The notes below the pieces were generated by a model, which saw nothing but the letters and a program-made list of their open reading frames with translations, ran no database searches and was not told where the DNA came from. Below are positions 55,139 through 64,000 of a stretch of DNA of 64,000 nt, piece after piece. A program made the translations under genes and the position numbers. Where the stretch lies: positions 1 to 64,000 of the forward strand of contig NZ_BCSM01000013.1 of assembly GCF_001570865.1 (NCBI RefSeq), given 5' to 3'. Position 1 is the first letter of the stretch. The number at the start of each line of letters is the position of its first letter. This stretch comes from Rothia kristinae NBRC 15354 (GTDB lineage: Bacteria > Actinomycetota > Actinomycetes > Actinomycetales > Micrococcaceae).

Positions 55139-55257
55139 GCGCGCGCCGTCCAAGACCGAGACGACGGAGCACCGGCCCGAGGGGCACCGGAAAGCAGAGA
55201 GACGCCGCGGCGCCCTGCCCGTCGGGCGTCGCAGGGGTCACCCCCGGGGAAGGCGCT

Positions 55258-55485
55258 TCAGCCCCAGTGCGGCGGGCGCTGCTCGCGCAGCCACCGCCCC
55301 CGGGCGTCCTCCGAGCCCTCCCGATTCTCCCCCGACACGCCGGTCCCCCGGCTCGAACCCGCCTCGGTCTGCCGGGCCGAGAACCCGGCCAGGCGCTGCG
55401 GCTCCCCCTGGCTCACGGTGGTGCCGCCGGTGGCCCGGCGCGGACCCCGATGCCGGATCCGGCGGGGCCCGCGGGGGTCACTCAT
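55258..55485 (-). CDS. Small basic protein coupled to the DUF4011 gene
   Basis: A 75-aa Arg/Gly-rich protein of no known family, ending WLREQRPPHWG. Its ATG lies inside the last codons of the upstream 1369-aa gene (8-nt overlap, ATGAGTGA), so it is probably made by translational coupling. Such coupling and the distinctive tail suggest a conserved partner rather than a chance frame. Confidence 0.6.
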   Translation of the reverse strand: MSDPRGPRRIRHRGPRRATGGTTVSQGEPQRLAGFSARQTEAGSSRGTGVSGENREGSEDARGRWLREQRPPHWG

Positions 55486-58400
55486 CGTCCTGCTCCCCGT
55501 CGTCGACCGCCGGCTCCAGGCCGAGCAGGCCGAGGATCCGATCGGCCACCCGCTGGGGATCGGCGAACACGTCAACGGCCCAGACGGGTGCGGGATTCCA
55601 GCCGGTGGACTCCATCCGCTCCGGGCGCAGCCGGGAGCGCTCCCGCACGGACAGCGCCGCGTAGTCCCGGGTGCCGTCCGAGATCAGCCCGACCGGGAAG
55701 CGCAGGTCCTCGGCCCGCAGGCCGCCGCGGGTGCCCTGCCCCGCGGTGCGCTGGCGGGGGCTGGGCACCGCCCCGGCCGAGAGGGACTCCCGCCCGGAGG
55801 TCGCGACGGCGTCGACCTCCTCCCCCGGGCTCACGCGCACCTGCGCCCCGCCGACCCGCAGACGCCGGGCCAGATCCGCCAGCAGCCAGTCCGCGGCCTG
55901 CTCCTCCTCCCGCGGATCCACCACGGACAGGAACGCGCTGGAGGAGGCGGCCGGGCCCTCCTCCGGGCGTCCTTGCGTCTCGCGGGCCCGCTCGGCCTCC
56001 TCCTCGCGGCGACGGCGCACCCGCCGCATCAGCTCGAGGAGATCGGGCATGCCCCCGCGCAGCGCCGAGGCCTCCAGGCGCTCGACGTCGAAGGAGGTGA
56101 CGATCCGGGTGTGGAAGCGGGCCGCGGTCACGGCCATGACGAAGCGCTGGGGCCCGTGCTCCTGGGCCAGCTGCCCGAAGTGCTCGGGTCGGGATCCGGC
56201 CTCCGGAGCCACCCCGAGGCTGAAGATCACCCGGTCCCGGCGCAGCCCGGCGGCCCGGGCCAGGTCCAGCACCCGGAAGGGCTCGCGCCCGGGCCGGAAG
56301 AACCCGGCCAGCTCCGGGTGGCGGCCCAGGCCGTAGCGGACCCCCTCGGCGATGCGCGCGGCGTGCCGGGGGCTGGCGGTGATCACCGCGAGGGACTGGC
56401 GCGGGTTGCGGGCGGCGTGGTCGAAGACCATCTCCACCACGGCGCGCACCTCCGCGGCCGGGGAGTCGATCAGCGGGGCCCCGAGCCGGTCATCGGCCCG
56501 GTCCGGGTGCACCACGTCCACCCGCAGGGACCGGACGGGGCCCACCAGCTCCTCGCCGTAGGGCAGGGCCCGCAGGGCGCCGTCGTAGCGGGTCTCGTTC
56601 AGGTGCTCCAGCAGCGCGGGGTCCCGGCAGTCCTGCACCCGGGTCAGGGTGCGCTGCGGGAGGATCCGGGAGAGCACCTCCAACGCGGATTCCACGGGCT
56701 GATCCGTGGGCTCCTGCTCCGCACCCAGGGTCGGAGAGACGACGAAGGGCTGCGGGTACCCGGCGTGCACGTCGCCGAAGGCGATCACCTGCTCGGTGCG
56801 CGCCAGAGCCGCCAGGCAGGCGCCCAGCGGGGTGGACTCGGCATCCAGGATCACCACGGCGTCCACCGCGGCCTCCGGCGGCAGGGTCCTCCCGACGGCG
56901 AAGGGACTGGCGCACCACACGGGCTTGAGCCCCGCCAGCACCTCCGGGGTGCGCTGCAGGTAGGTGCCCAGCGGGGCCGGGGCGCCCTTGAGCAGGCGGC
57001 GCAGCTCCCGGGCCTGCACGGGGCGCCGGTTGATCCGGCGCTGCCAGCCGCGGGCGATGCCATGGCGCACCCGCGCCGGCCCGGAGGCCACGTGCGCCAG
57101 GTCCGCGCGGCGGAAGGCGGACTCCCAGGCCGCCAGCCGCTCGCCGGTGACCAGGGCCGTGTCCGGGTGGTCGAGCATGATCTCGAAGGCGGACTGCCAC
57201 CAGGCCAGCTCCAGCTCGTCCGCAACGCGCCGGCCCGGGACCTCGCGCCGCTCCAGGTCGGCCAGCAGCTCCTGCAGCCCCTTGCCGCGCAGGACCGCCA
57301 GCAGCCGCTCCCGCTCGGGCAGGGTGTCCAGCAGGAAGCGGTCCCCGGCCATCTCCTCCAGCACGCCGACCAGCTGCTCCACGGGCAGCTCGGGGTAGTC
57401 CCGGCGAGCGGGGCTGTCCTCCATGACGATCTCCAGGCCCGCCAGCTCCTCGCCCAGGTGGCGCTGGGTCGCGACGAGCCCGTCCAGCTCCTCCGGCACG
57501 CTGACCTGGCGATCGTCGACGGCGTCGGCGCGCCACTGCTCGCGCTGCTCCTGGACCTTCACCAGCGCCCGGTGCAGGTCCGCGATGTGCACCTGGGGTA
57601 GGATGTGCTCCTTGGCGACCCGGCGCAGCCGGGAGCGCTGCATCGCGGACATGTCGATGCCGCGTTCTCGCCGCCACCCGGCCGACGCCGTGGCCGCGAT
57701 GAGGTCCGTGACCGGCTCGGCGAAGACCTCCGGGCGGAAGCGGGTCAGGGACTCCCGGATGCCCTGCAGCAGCCGCAGCTGCTCCTCCCACCGGCGCAGG
57801 CTGGCGCCCGGGCGCAGGCCGACGGACTCGAAGGCGGCCGCCACGGCCCGGGAGTGATCCCGCGTGGTCTGCAGCAGGTGGCGCACCAGGGCCCGCGCCT
57901 GCTGGGTGTCCTCGGCGCTGACCAGGCGAGCCCCGTACCAGGGGGCCTTGCGGGTGGCCGGGGAGAAGGCCCGCAGCTCCGCGGCCCGCTCCAGCTGGGC
58001 CACCGTCTCCCGGCGGTCCACGGTCGCATCCAGGACGGCGCGGGTGAAGCGCACGCGCGTGGCCGGGGCCGGATCCTTGGCGGTCAGCGCCGCGAGGGTC
58101 TGCATGGCCTGATACGGGGTGATGTCCCAGCGCTCCTCGCGCCGGTGCAGGGAGCGGACATGGCGGCGTAGGTTCTCCCGGGTGCGCACCAGCTGCTCCC
58201 GGTGCTCCTCCAGGCGCGGCGCCTCGCTGCGCTCCACCTCCACGAGGGTGCGCACCAGGTCCGCGCTCAGCTGCTCCGGCTCGACCTGCGCCTCCAGCTC
58301 CAGCAGGTGCTGCCCCAACCCCAGCTCCCGGAGGCGGGCGACGGCGCTGGCGAGGCTCTCGCGCCGCTCGGCCAGGACCAGCACGGAGCGGCCCTGTTCG

Positions 58401-59587
58401 GTGAGGGCGGCCACGGTGTTCACGGCCGCGCGCAGGGCCCCGGTGCCGGCGGGGGCGGTCACCGCGAGGGACTCCCCGGCCCGGGCCAGCTGCAGGATCT
58501 CGGAGACGTCGTCGTCGGCGTCCTCGACCAGCACCTCCTCGGCCGGGTCCAGCTCATCCGGGTCGACGACGCGGTGGCGCAGAGCCCGGGGCTGACGCGG
58601 GGCGTCCACCTGGGCGCGGTTGAGATCGGACAGCTCCCGCAGCAGCCCCGAGGCCCCCCGCTCGGGCAGGGGCCCGACCGTGTCGGAGAGATCCGCGAAG
58701 GTGGAGACCACGGTGGTCGCCTCCACGTGCATTCCGGGCACCCCGGCGGCCACGGCGCGCAGCGCCTCGAAGACCGGCTCCGGGGTCAGGCGGGAGCCGG
58801 AGGTGGCCTTGGCGGGCAGGCCCGCGGCCTCCAGGTCCACGCCGTGGTCCCGGCGCAGCACGCGCACCAGGGCGGGATTCAGCCGGGCGCCGCCGCTGAT
58901 GCGCAGGTCGAAGTCCTCGCCGTCGGGGTGCGGGGTGATGCTCACCGGGGCCAGCACGACGGGGGCGATGTGCCGGCGCTGGGCGCCGGTGCGGGCATCC
59001 CGGGTGATCCAGGAGGCGGTGCCGGCGGCGAGGAATCCCGCGGAGAGCCCGTGCTGGGCGTCCAGCTCGACGGTCTTGGCGCGGATCGCCTGGGCCGAGC
59101 GCATGCCGGCGGACAGGGCCGTGCGCTCGCGCAGGATGGTGGACAGACGCGTGCGGCGCCCGGCCAGCAGCTGGGCGTAGCCGGAGGGGTTGGAGGTCGT
59201 GAGGTCGATGTGGACGTTGTCCACCAGGTTGAAGTCCAGCAGCGCATCCGGGCCGGTGTAGGCGTCCACCTGCCGCAGCCACGGGTCCAGGATCAGGCGG
59301 TCGTCCTCGGCCGCGGCCGACGACGACGCGGGCTCGGTCTCTGCGTCCTCCGCGGCCTCCTGCCCGGGGGCGGACGTCGGCTCCGGGGCCGATGCCGCCT
59401 CGACGTCGGGTCTCTGCTCGGTCCCCTCCCCGGCGACGTCGGTCTCCGGGGCCGGGCGGGCGTCGGCGGCCCGGTCCGGTGCCTCGGCGGTGGCCGGGGG
59501 CGCGCCCCACGGCAGGGGGTGGCCCGCGGGGGTGGTCTCCGGCTCCCGGGCGGATGCGGCGTCTCCGGTGGCTGGCGGCTGGGTCAC
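55478..59587 (-). CDS. DUF4011/degenerate SF1 helicase-like protein
   Basis: A 1369-aa protein. After a 95-residue acidic, Pro/Ala-rich leader, residues 105-250 match DUF4011 (LDFNLVDNVHIDLTTSNPSG region). A P-loop-like segment TAPAGTGALR (377-386) lacks the Walker lysine. A later DAVVILDAEST and VIAFGDVHAG pair recalls motifs II and III of SF1 helicases, also altered. A C-terminal region has restriction-endonuclease-like strands (RFPVGLISDG, NPAPVWAVDVFADPQRVADRIL). The GTG at 59587 has GAGG upstream. It may bind DNA without using ATP. Confidence 0.8.
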   Translation of the reverse strand: MTQPPATGDAASAREPETTPAGHPLPWGAPPATAEAPDRAADARPAPETDVAGEGTEQRPDVEAASAPEPTSAPGQEAAEDAETEPASSSAAAEDDRLILDPWLRQVDAYTGPDALLDFNLVDNVHIDLTTSNPSGYAQLLAGRRTRLSTILRERTALSAGMRSAQAIRAKTVELDAQHGLSAGFLAAGTASWITRDARTGAQRRHIAPVVLAPVSITPHPDGEDFDLRISGGARLNPALVRVLRRDHGVDLEAAGLPAKATSGSRLTPEPVFEALRAVAAGVPGMHVEATTVVSTFADLSDTVGPLPERGASGLLRELSDLNRAQVDAPRQPRALRHRVVDPDELDPAEEVLVEDADDDVSEILQLARAGESLAVTAPAGTGALRAAVNTVAALTEQGRSVLVLAERRESLASAVARLRELGLGQHLLELEAQVEPEQLSADLVRTLVEVERSEAPRLEEHREQLVRTRENLRRHVRSLHRREERWDITPYQAMQTLAALTAKDPAPATRVRFTRAVLDATVDRRETVAQLERAAELRAFSPATRKAPWYGARLVSAEDTQQARALVRHLLQTTRDHSRAVAAAFESVGLRPGASLRRWEEQLRLLQGIRESLTRFRPEVFAEPVTDLIAATASAGWRRERGIDMSAMQRSRLRRVAKEHILPQVHIADLHRALVKVQEQREQWRADAVDDRQVSVPEELDGLVATQRHLGEELAGLEIVMEDSPARRDYPELPVEQLVGVLEEMAGDRFLLDTLPERERLLAVLRGKGLQELLADLERREVPGRRVADELELAWWQSAFEIMLDHPDTALVTGERLAAWESAFRRADLAHVASGPARVRHGIARGWQRRINRRPVQARELRRLLKGAPAPLGTYLQRTPEVLAGLKPVWCASPFAVGRTLPPEAAVDAVVILDAESTPLGACLAALARTEQVIAFGDVHAGYPQPFVVSPTLGAEQEPTDQPVESALEVLSRILPQRTLTRVQDCRDPALLEHLNETRYDGALRALPYGEELVGPVRSLRVDVVHPDRADDRLGAPLIDSPAAEVRAVVEMVFDHAARNPRQSLAVITASPRHAARIAEGVRYGLGRHPELAGFFRPGREPFRVLDLARAAGLRRDRVIFSLGVAPEAGSRPEHFGQLAQEHGPQRFVMAVTAARFHTRIVTSFDVERLEASALRGGMPDLLELMRRVRRRREEEAERARETQGRPEEGPAASSSAFLSVVDPREEEQAADWLLADLARRLRVGGAQVRVSPGEEVDAVATSGRESLSAGAVPSPRQRTAGQGTRGGLRAEDLRFPVGLISDGTRDYAALSVRERSRLRPERMESTGWNPAPVWAVDVFADPQRVADRILGLLGLEPAVDDGEQDDE

Positions 59588-59710
59588 GGTGCCTCGGTCT
59601 CCCGTCGGTGGATGGGGCGGTGCTCGCGGGCGCGTGGGCGTCCGCACACCGATTCTAGGCGCTGGGCCCGCGGGTGCGCGCGGTGGGCGCGGTGGGCGCG
59701 GAAACGCGCA

Positions 59711-59750
59711 CGGGCCCCGGGGCCGCCGTCGAAGGCGGCCTCGGGGCCCG
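59711..59750 (-). terminator. Terminator after guaA
   Basis: A 17-position stem (59711-59727 with 59734-59750) containing one G-T wobble and a GTCGAA loop lies 25 nt past the guaA stop at 59775. Confidence 0.8.
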
Positions 59751-59774
59751 CACCGTCCGAGCCTGGCCGCAGGC

Positions 59775-61370
59775 TCATTCCCACTCGATGGTTCCCGGGG
59801 GCTTGGAGGTCACATCCAGCACCACCCGGTTGACCTCCTCGACCTCGTTGGTGATCCGGTTGGAGATCCGCGCCAGCAGGTCGTAGGGCAGGCGCGACCA
59901 GTCCGCGGTCATCGCGTCCTCGGAGGAGACCGGGCGCAGCACGATCGGGTGACCGTAGGTGCGCCCGTCGCCCTGCACCCCCACCGAGCGGACCTGGGAG
60001 AGCAGGACCACCGGCATCTGCCAGACCTCCTCGTCCAGCCCGGCCCGGGTCAGCTCGGCGCGCGCGATCGCGTCCGCGGCGCGCAGGATCCGCAGGTTCT
60101 CCCGGGTGACCTCCCCGATCACCCGGATCCCCAGGCCCGGGCCCGGGAAGGGCTGGCGGGCCACGATCTTCTCCGGCACGCCCAGCTGCCGCCCGATCGC
60201 GCGCACCTCGTCCTTGAACAGGGTGCGCAGCGGCTCCACGAGCTCGAACTGCAGGTCCTCCGGCAGCCCGCCCACGTTGTGGTGGGACTTGATGTTCGCA
60301 GCACCCTCGCCGCCGCCGGATTCGACGACGTCGGGGTACAGGGTGCCCTGGACGAGGAAGCGGATGTCCTCGGCCGGGCCCTCGATCTCGGCGACCAGCT
60401 TGCGCTGGGCGTCCTCGAAGGAGCGGATGAACTCCCGGCCGATCGTCTTGCGCTTGGTCTCCGGGTCGGTGACCCCCTCCAGGGCGGAGAGGAAGCGCTC
60501 GGACTCGTCGATGGTCACCACGCGGATGCCCATGGTCTCGGCGTAGTCCTGCTCGACCTGCTCCCGCTCGCCCTCGCGCAGCAGGCCGTGGTCGATGAAG
60601 AAGCAGGTCAGCTGGTCCCCGACCGCCCGGTGCACCAGGGCCGCGGCCACGGAGGAGTCCACCCCGCCGGACAGCGCGCAGATGACCTTCGCGTCCCCGA
60701 CCTGGGCGCGGATGCGCTCCACCTGCTCCTCGATGACGTTGCCGGTGGTCCAGGTGGGCTCCAGCCCGGCCACCTCGAACAGGAAGCTCTCCAGGACCTG
60801 CTGGCCGTAGTCGGAGTGCCGCACCTCCGGGTGCCACTGCACCCCGGCCAGGCGCCGGTCCGCATCCACGAACGCGGCCACGGGGGCCCCGTCGGTGGTG
60901 GCCAGGACCTCGAAGCCTGCGGGGGCCTCGGTCACGGAGTCGCCGTGGCTCATCCACACGTTCTGGGTCACCGGGGTGCCGGCCAGGAAGGAGGCGCCGC
61001 CGCTGAGCGTGGCCTGGGTGGCCCCGTACTCGCGCAGCCCGGTGCGCGCGACCGTCCCGCCCAGCGCCCGGGCCATGACCTGGAAGCCGTAGCAGATGCC
61101 GAACACCGGCACGCCGGCCTCGAACAGGGCCGGGTCCCCCGCGGGGGCCTCGGGGGCGTAGACGCTGGCGGGCCCGCCGGAGAGGATGATCGCCGCGGGG
61201 TTCTTCGCGAGCATGTCCTGCGCGGACATCGTGTGCGGCACGATCTCCGAGTAGACGCGGGCATCGCGCACGCGGCGGGCGATCAGCTGGGCGTACTGGG
61301 CGCCGTAGTCCACGACGAGGACCGGGCGGTCCTCCAGATCACCGGCGGCTGGGGTCTCGGTGGGGGTCAC
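59775..61370 (-). CDS. guaA: GMP synthase (glutamine-hydrolysing)
   Basis: A 531-aa enzyme converting XMP to GMP. The glutaminase half has the nucleophile Cys in [11 protein letters not shown] and His/Glu in [10 protein letters not shown]. The ATP-pyrophosphatase half has the P loop [14 protein letters not shown] near residue 235, and the C-terminal dimerisation domain ends with KPPGTIEWE. Length and order are standard. It is separated from the DUF4011 gene downstream by a strong terminator. Confidence 0.97.
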   Translation of the reverse strand: MTPTETPAAGDLEDRPVLVVDYGAQYAQLIARRVRDARVYSEIVPHTMSAQDMLAKNPAAIILSGGPASVYAPEAPAGDPALFEAGVPVFGICYGFQVMARALGGTVARTGLREYGATQATLSGGASFLAGTPVTQNVWMSHGDSVTEAPAGFEVLATTDGAPVAAFVDADRRLAGVQWHPEVRHSDYGQQVLESFLFEVAGLEPTWTTGNVIEEQVERIRAQVGDAKVICALSGGVDSSVAAALVHRAVGDQLTCFFIDHGLLREGEREQVEQDYAETMGIRVVTIDESERFLSALEGVTDPETKRKTIGREFIRSFEDAQRKLVAEIEGPAEDIRFLVQGTLYPDVVESGGGEGAANIKSHHNVGGLPEDLQFELVEPLRTLFKDEVRAIGRQLGVPEKIVARQPFPGPGLGIRVIGEVTRENLRILRAADAIARAELTRAGLDEEVWQMPVVLLSQVRSVGVQGDGRTYGHPIVLRPVSSEDAMTADWSRLPYDLLARISNRITNEVEEVNRVVLDVTSKPPGTIEWE

Positions 61371-61541
61371 ACTCGTCCCTTCGGAAGGTCTTCGGGGTCT
61401 GCTTCCGACCCGGGCGGGCGCACGCGTGCGGCCGCGGGGTCGGCTCCGATCCCCCAGTCTAGGACACCCCGCCCGTGGGCCGGGGCGGGCTCGCGCGGCG
61501 GCGTCGCGGGCGGTGTCCGAGACGGATGAGCGGCGGGCGGG

Positions 61542-62117
61542 TCAGTAGCGGCGAGTCGCCTGCGGGTTCTCCCGCAGCTGCGCCAGGGTCTCCCGGTGGA
61601 TGCGCCGCTCCACGATGAAGGACAGGAACGGCACGACCCCGCCCAGGGCCATCACGATCAGCTGGGGCAGCGGCCAGCGCATCAGCAGCCACACCCGGAA
61701 GCAGGCCAGCAGGTAAACGACGTAGAACCAGCCGTGCACGATGAGCACCCCGGTGGAGACGTTCACTCCGCCGGTGAGGTTCCCGGTCTCCCGGTTCAGC
61801 CAACCCAGGGCCACGTGCTCCCCGGTCTGGGCGTTCTGCGCGGAGGCCAGCAGATCGTAGCCGAAGCCGTAACGGGTGATCATCTCCGCCACCAGCAGCA
61901 GCAGGAAGGTCCCGGAGATCCACGCGCAGTACTTGTAGAAGGTCAGGGCCCCGCGGATCTGGGCCTCGGTGCCGCCGAACTTGCGTCGGCCCACCCGCAG
62001 GTTCGCGGCCTGCTCGGGGCTGGCGCCGGGCGGCAGCGGCACGGTCTTGCCGTCGGTGCGCTCCACCGGGCGGGGCGCCTCGGCGGGCTGGGACGGGTCG
62101 GCGGGATGCTGGGTCAT
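61542..62117 (-). CDS. DUF3817 integral membrane protein
   Basis: A 191-aa protein. The first 60 residues are polar; the rest is the DUF3817 domain with three membrane segments (YKYCAWISGTFLLLLVAEM, GVLIVHGWFYVVYLLACFRV, LIVMALGGVVPFLSFIVERR). The function is unknown. GAGG lies 7 nt before the ATG at 62117. It starts 4 nt after the SURF1 stop, so the pair is an operon and may act together in respiratory assembly. Confidence 0.9.
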   Translation of the reverse strand: MTQHPADPSQPAEAPRPVERTDGKTVPLPPGASPEQAANLRVGRRKFGGTEAQIRGALTFYKYCAWISGTFLLLLVAEMITRYGFGYDLLASAQNAQTGEHVALGWLNRETGNLTGGVNVSTGVLIVHGWFYVVYLLACFRVWLLMRWPLPQLIVMALGGVVPFLSFIVERRIHRETLAQLRENPQATRRY

Positions 62118-62121
62118 TCGG

Positions 62122-63072
62122 TCACCTCGTGGGGTCGGGGGACGCGGCGGCGTCGTCGAAGTAGTAGTACTGGCCGGCCTCGGCATCGTAGTAGAAGTAC
62201 CGGCCGGTGGACTGCTCGTAGTAGATCCGGCCCTCCTCCCCCGCGGCCGGCGCGGGGTCGAAGAACTCCTCGGGATGCTGCCGACGCCGGTGGGAGTCCG
62301 CGAGCATCCGCCACCACAGGAACAGGGCGAAGCCGGCGAAGACCACCCATTCCGCGGCGTAGAAGATGTTGAGCCAGTTCAGGGAATCGCTGGTGTACTG
62401 CTGGGCGCGGATCGGCACCAGACCCTCATCCGGGGCGGACAGCCGGGCCGCATCCGTGAGGTGGTCCGCGCCGTCCAGGGGCAGCGACTGCCCGGCCGGC
62501 ACCTCCGCATCCGCGGTCACCGGCGCCGCGTACAGGGGGGCCTGCCAGGTGTTGGTCAGCTCGGCCGTGGCCGCGCTGCCCAGGATCCGCGGGTCCCGGG
62601 AGCCTTCCGAGGAGACCGGCCCCTCGTTGGCCACCAGCCGCCCGATGACGGTCAGCTCCCCGTCCGGCTCGGCCGGGATCCGCGCCGGGTCCGCCTCGGT
62701 GGTGAAGCCGCGGGCGACGGCGACCGAGAAGGTCCCCTGCGCCCGATCCGGCTGCTCATCGGGGATGAAGCGGGACACCACCCAGTAGCCGTGCTCCCCG
62801 TCCTTGACCCGGGAGCCCACCAGCACGGAGGATCCGTGCTCGTAGTGCCCGCTGGTGCGCACCATGGCGTCCGCCTCGGAGGCGAGCACCGGCTGCAGCG
62901 GGGCGGCCACGGAGGCCAGCGGGACCACGGCCTCCTTGGCGGGGTCCGCGGAGACCTCGTGGGCCGAGGCCGAGCCGAGCTGCCACCGGCTGAGCAACAT
63001 GAACCCGGTCGCGAAGACCAGGGCCAGCAGCAGCCCCGCCAGCCAGCGGGGCGTCAGAGCGAGTTTCAGCAC
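62122..63072 (-). CDS. SURF1 family cytochrome-oxidase assembly protein
   Basis: A 316-aa protein with two membrane anchors (about 10-28 and 235-255) around a periplasmic-side domain. The family features WQLGSASAH after the first anchor, VLVGSRVKDGEHGYWVVSRF and the NWLNIFYAAEWVVFAGFALFL second anchor are present. SURF1 helps insert heme a into oxidase. A Tyr-rich tail (YYEQSTGRYFYYD) is unusual. The GTG start at 63072 follows TAGGGT (63079-63084) by 6 nt. Confidence 0.9.
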   Translation of the reverse strand: MLKLALTPRWLAGLLLALVFATGFMLLSRWQLGSASAHEVSADPAKEAVVPLASVAAPLQPVLASEADAMVRTSGHYEHGSSVLVGSRVKDGEHGYWVVSRFIPDEQPDRAQGTFSVAVARGFTTEADPARIPAEPDGELTVIGRLVANEGPVSSEGSRDPRILGSAATAELTNTWQAPLYAAPVTADAEVPAGQSLPLDGADHLTDAARLSAPDEGLVPIRAQQYTSDSLNWLNIFYAAEWVVFAGFALFLWWRMLADSHRRRQHPEEFFDPAPAAGEEGRIYYEQSTGRYFYYDAEAGQYYYFDDAAASPDPTR

Positions 63073-63192
63073 CCCACCACCCTATCCCGCCGTCGGCGAG
63101 CCCGCCCCTGAGCCCAGCGCCCGCGGGGCCCGTGAGACCCGGGCGCGCCATCCGCTTGCCACGCCGGGAGCGTGGTGGCAGGATGACGCTTC

Positions 63193-64000
63193 GTGAACGC
63201 ACCCGCGGGCCCTGCACCACTGCATCCGTCGGCTCCCGCCGACTCCTCCTCCGCACCCTTCGACACCGTCTCCCTGGAGCTGCCCCACGGTCACCCCGGA
63301 CCGGTGCTGCCGCTGGTCATCGCCGCCCTCGGCGTCGTCTTCGGGGACATCGGCACCTCCCCGCTCTACGCCGTGCAGACGGTGTTCACCCTGCACGACC
63401 GGTTCATCGCCCCCACCGAGGAGGACGTACTCGGCGTCGTCTCGATGCTGCTGTGGTGCCTGTTCCTCATCGTCACCCTGGCCTACATCACCTTCATCAT
63501 GAAGGCCGACAACCAGGGCGAAGGGGGCATCCTGTCCCTGGCGGCCCTGATCCGGCGCAAGCTCGGCCTGCGCTCCCGACGCGCCGGCGCCGCGCTGGTG
63601 CTGGCGATCATCGGCGCCGCCCTGTTCTACGGCGATTCGCTGATCACCCCCGCGGTGTCCGTGCTCTCGGCCGTGGAGGGCCTCAGCGTCGCGGACCCGG
63701 GGCTGGAGGAGGCCGTGGTGCCGATCGCGCTGGTGATCCTCACCGTGCTGTTCCTCGTCCAGCGCTGGGGCACCGGGACCATCGGGAAGGCCTTCGGGCC
63801 GGTCATGGTCGCGTGGTTCGCGGTGCTAATCCTGCTCGGCCTGCCCCACCTCGTGCAGAACCCCGCGATCCTGCGGGCGCTGTCCCCCACCTACGCGCTG
63901 TCCTTCGCCGCGGACCGCCCGATCGTCGCCTTCGTGGCGCTGGGCGCGGTGGTCCTGGCGGTGACCGGCGTGGAGGCGCTGTACGCGGACATGGGCCACT
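63193..64000 (+). CDS. kup: KUP-type potassium uptake protein (partial, runs off the window)
   Basis: The first 269 codons of a KUP/HAK potassium transporter. GVVFGDIGTSPLYAVQTVF, IMKADNQGEGGILSLAALI and ALFYGDSLITPAVSVLSAVEG are family signatures; about six of twelve membrane segments are within the window. GTG at 63193 is the start: it follows CAGGAT by 8 nt, and no other start precedes the membrane domain in frame. It diverges from SURF1. The 3' end is missing. Confidence 0.94.
   Translation, partial: MNAPAGPAPLHPSAPADSSSAPFDTVSLELPHGHPGPVLPLVIAALGVVFGDIGTSPLYAVQTVFTLHDRFIAPTEEDVLGVVSMLLWCLFLIVTLAYITFIMKADNQGEGGILSLAALIRRKLGLRSRRAGAALVLAIIGAALFYGDSLITPAVSVLSAVEGLSVADPGLEEAVVPIALVILTVLFLVQRWGTGTIGKAFGPVMVAWFAVLILLGLPHLVQNPAILRALSPTYALSFAADRPIVAFVALGAVVLAVTGVEALYADMGH

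Noticed and set aside
55211-55240. Terminator between SAF and the 75-aa gene
   Set aside because: The complementary segments CCCTGC/GCAGGG and GCCC/GGGC compete with each other, so no single stable stem is convincing.

Overview
The window is high-GC actinobacterial DNA. Its codon use, the monomeric NADP isocitrate dehydrogenase, the SseA-SufE pair, the 5-formyl-THF cyclo-ligase/galU/SepX-like block and many leaderless-type promoters point to Micrococcales, probably Micrococcaceae (Kocuria- or Micrococcus-like). That placement is inference from gene content. There is no rRNA, no CRISPR array and no complete insertion sequence; one tRNA-Ala(CGC) is present.

Layout. 0-12.6 kb: peptidases, Nudix and DUF488 genes, isocitrate dehydrogenase, an MFS carrier, a PRC/DUF2382 stress protein, a LysP-type permease and the rhodanese-SufE pair. 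12.7-21.5 kb: a MarR regulator with an operator-like repeat, a divergent hydrolase/phosphoribosyltransferase pair, two tandem MFS paralogues beside a stand-alone condensation-type acyltransferase, and a Mug glycosylase. 21.5-25.4 kb: a GIY-YIG protein, an ACR3-like carrier, an intergenic repeat cluster, and an alkylation-repair pair (GNAT-OGT fusion overlapping AlkB).

25.6-32.85 kb is accessory and visibly lower in GC: a Phd/RelE toxin-antitoxin pair, a reductase, a truncated hydrolase joined to a truncated serine recombinase, then a four-gene operon. That operon encodes a BcgI-like type IIB restriction-methylation protein, its specificity subunit, and two proteins that each carry an R-x4-H (HEPN-like) motif. 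The operon abuts ychF, whose last codons look replaced by incoming DNA. This cassette is the best candidate for an unusual defence system.

33-47.7 kb: ychF, an ArdC-like protein, OsmC, an ABC exporter with a two-component system, rmuC and xseAB (both with a PafBC-type DNA-damage promoter), an aminotransferase, an OpuAC-like lipoprotein, Nudix and MscS. 47.5-64 kb: a LysR-type effector domain lacking its DNA-binding part, tRNA-Ala, a DedA-like protein, a structured-RNA candidate, CYTH-CHAD, SepX-like, galU, cyclo-ligase, FmdB, SAF, a large DUF4011/helicase-like protein, guaA, DUF3817, SURF1 and the start of kup.

More than twenty genes start 6-8 nt after a TANNNT hexamer and lack a convincing ribosome-binding site, which implies widespread leaderless transcription. 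This pattern was used to choose several starts.
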